Both the position numbers and the translations under genes were made by a program. From Phycisphaerae bacterium (GTDB taxonomy: Bacteria > Planctomycetota > Phycisphaerae > UBA1845 > PWPN01), in the NCBI GenBank assembly GCA_030372985.1, contig JAUCQB010000039.1:1-64000 (forward strand): a DNA stretch of 64,000 bases, written 5' to 3'. The number at the start of each line of letters is the position of its first letter. Within the stretch, counting starts at the first letter, position 1. Positions 61,969-64,000 of this stretch are shown here, one piece after another. The notes below the pieces were generated by a model, which worked only from the letters and a program-made list of their open reading frames with translations, was not told the origin of the DNA and searched no databases.

Positions 61969-63063
61969 ATGCTCCCGATTTCTCTCGGCCCGGCCGGACT
62001 CTTCACGGTGATGTCGCTCGTGTTGCCGTTCACGGCAGCTTCGGCTGTTCCCGGATCGCAACCAGCCGAAACCGAACCGGCCAGGCTCTCCATACGCGAA
62101 ACGGAGATTCTGACCCCGGATGGTCATCCGATCCGGTTCCGCGGCTTCAACCTGCTCTGGTGGGTTCCTCCGACGGCCCAGGACGTCGCCGACATCAAAG
62201 ACCTTGGTGCCAATTGTGTGCGTTATCAATTCGGTTACGTCCCGTCGGGGCAATTCGACCCCCGGCAACTCCGCTTCCTTAAGAGGCACGTGCGGTTGTT
62301 CACCTCACAGGGGCTTTGGGTCATCCCCAATCTACATGCGTTTCGTGCCGACGGCCGGCCCAACAGCGGCAACGTGTGGAACACGCCGGCCCTGCATCGC
62401 GAGTTCCTGGATATGTGGGACTACATCCTGAATCTGCTGAAGGATGAGCCATTCATCGCCGCCTGGGAGCCGATCAACGAGCCGCACGACGTGGATAGAA
62501 CCAAGCTCGCTCCCTGGTATCGCGAAGTGATCGCCCATTTCCGTCGAACGGACGCGCGGACGCCGATCGTGATCGAGGGGGCGGAGTATTCGGGGGCCGA
62601 GGAACTGCTCGACTATCTCAAGCTCGATGATCCGAACCTCATCTACTCGTTCCACTTTTACCATCCGCACGAGTACACGCACATGCTCCATCCGGAGAAC
62701 CGGCCACTACTCGAGTATCCAGGCAAATGGGGCAAGGCGGCCCTGGCCGAGCGGATGTCGACGGCGGTCCGCTTTCGCGATCGCCATCGGGTGCCGGTCT
62801 TCTGCGGCGAGTGGGGAGTGCGAACCGGCGCCCCCGGCTACACGCAGTGGCTCAAGGACGTCGGCAGCCTCCTCGAAGAGCACAAGATTCCGTGGGCGCA
62901 CTGGGCGTGGGCCATGCAGAGGCACTGGCCGGTCAACGACACATTTGATCTGAACAGGCAGAAAACGGAGATCTATGGCGTGGTCTCGGCGATTCTGAGG
63001 AACGCGCTCTCGGGCGATCAGACAAAACCCGACCATCGCAACGCCACACGCCAGGCGGAGTAG
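61969..63063 (+). CDS. GH5-like (cellulase superfamily) secreted glycoside hydrolase
   Basis: FRGFNLLWWVPP, FIAAWEPINEPHD, PVFCGEWGVRTG. Confidence 0.8.
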   Translation: MLPISLGPAGLFTVMSLVLPFTAASAVPGSQPAETEPARLSIRETEILTPDGHPIRFRGFNLLWWVPPTAQDVADIKDLGANCVRYQFGYVPSGQFDPRQLRFLKRHVRLFTSQGLWVIPNLHAFRADGRPNSGNVWNTPALHREFLDMWDYILNLLKDEPFIAAWEPINEPHDVDRTKLAPWYREVIAHFRRTDARTPIVIEGAEYSGAEELLDYLKLDDPNLIYSFHFYHPHEYTHMLHPENRPLLEYPGKWGKAALAERMSTAVRFRDRHRVPVFCGEWGVRTGAPGYTQWLKDVGSLLEEHKIPWAHWAWAMQRHWPVNDTFDLNRQKTEIYGVVSAILRNALSGDQTKPDHRNATRQAE

Positions 63064-63098
63064 AAACAGCAAGGGGACATGCTGATTGAGGTACCGAC

Positions 63099-64000
63099 AT
63101 GCTCTCGATTCCCATGATGATGATGGCTGCCGTTCTCACGACGGCGGAAACGCCGGAACCCACATTCACCATCCGTATGCCGTCAGAGAAGATCGGTTAT
63201 CCCGGCGTCGAGTATTGGGGCGCCATCGACGGGCCGGACGGAAAGACACTGTGGTCGTTCGCCATCTACGCGGGCAAGGATGCCTGGACCATACCGCTGC
63301 GGGCACCGGCGCCCGGCACCTACCGGCTGACCCGCGTGGAGAAGCGGGCGGGTGACAAGCGGACCGACGTCAAGCTTGCGGAGATCTCACCGCCCCAGAT
63401 CGATGTGGCCAAGGCTTGGCAGACCGAGGCTCGCTCGCCCAAGACGCTGGTGGAGGCCGGAGAGTTCAAGAGAGTCTTTGCCGCCGAGGAGCCTTGGTGC
63501 ATCAACGATCACACGATCGTCCAAGGACCCGACAACACGTGGCACCTGTTCGGCATCACCCACCCCAAGCCGCTGGATTTCTTCAAGGATCCCGGGCGGC
63601 GACTCGCTCATGCGACCGCGACTTCACTGCTGCAAGACCCATGGCAGGCCCAGCCGCCGGCCGTGACCGCCGATTGGGAGAAACACAAGGAATACCTGCT
63701 CTGGGCCCCCCACGCCATTCGAAGCAACTCAGTCTACCACATGTTCGTCTGCGCCGGGGACAAAGACACGCACAAGTATCGCATCCAATTGCTCACGTCG
63801 CCGGATCTCAAGACATGGACGCGGTCACCGGACAATCCGATGGTGGTGGACGGGTTCGATGGGCGCGATCCGATGGTCCTGCGGGCGGAGAACCAATGGA
63901 TCATGTACTACACCGCGACAACCACACCGGATGGGGGCAACCACACCGTCGTGTGCGTCACCAGCAAGGATCTGACCCACTGGGGCGACCGTAAGGTTGT
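63099..64000 (+). CDS. Glycoside hydrolase five-bladed beta-propeller-like protein (GH43-like), partial
   Basis: Open frame runs off the window; HLFGITHP, LLWAPHAIRSNSVYHMFVCAGD, DGRDPMVLRAENQWIMYYTAT. Confidence 0.7.
   Translation, partial: MLSIPMMMMAAVLTTAETPEPTFTIRMPSEKIGYPGVEYWGAIDGPDGKTLWSFAIYAGKDAWTIPLRAPAPGTYRLTRVEKRAGDKRTDVKLAEISPPQIDVAKAWQTEARSPKTLVEAGEFKRVFAAEEPWCINDHTIVQGPDNTWHLFGITHPKPLDFFKDPGRRLAHATATSLLQDPWQAQPPAVTADWEKHKEYLLWAPHAIRSNSVYHMFVCAGDKDTHKYRIQLLTSPDLKTWTRSPDNPMVVDGFDGRDPMVLRAENQWIMYYTATTTPDGGNHTVVCVTSKDLTHWGDRKV

Overview
This 64 kb GC-rich window looks like a planctomycete-type chromosome segment. That lineage is inferred from gene content: dockerin-like tails, PEP-CTERM, H-X9-DG pseudopilin, several Tat-exported Gfo/Idh/MocA proteins and GH127/GH5-type enzymes. 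The left and middle parts carry housekeeping genes (pheT, gatC/gatA, cysK, purQ, clpX, secA, tRNA-Glu). They also carry two tandem VKOR-DsbA fusions, a cluster of a sugar porter, three Tat-signal oxidoreductases and a PfkB kinase, a flotillin/NfeD-like pair, and many small membrane proteins. The right 17 kb is an extracellular carbohydrate-oriented accessory region: LamG proteins, a XylR/AraC-type regulator, a pseudopilin, PEP-CTERM and dockerin-like proteins, and glycoside hydrolases. The observations I rate most worth checking are: (i) an enlarged SecA with about five tandem W-x4-[FLY] modules that look like copies of the helical-wing segment, plus a Cys-rich insertion and an adjacent mini SEC-C protein; (ii) a 25-aa Lys-rich/CCCK miniprotein with its own Shine-Dalgarno and terminator; (iii) dispersed intergenic hairpin-array repeats; (iv) a 20-bp TetR-like palindrome overlapping an unannotated 48-aa ORF; (v) a decayed (frameshift plus in-frame TGA) gene after tRNA-Glu. 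I saw no CRISPR array, rRNA, transposase or prophage. All family calls come from reading motifs; no database search was run.
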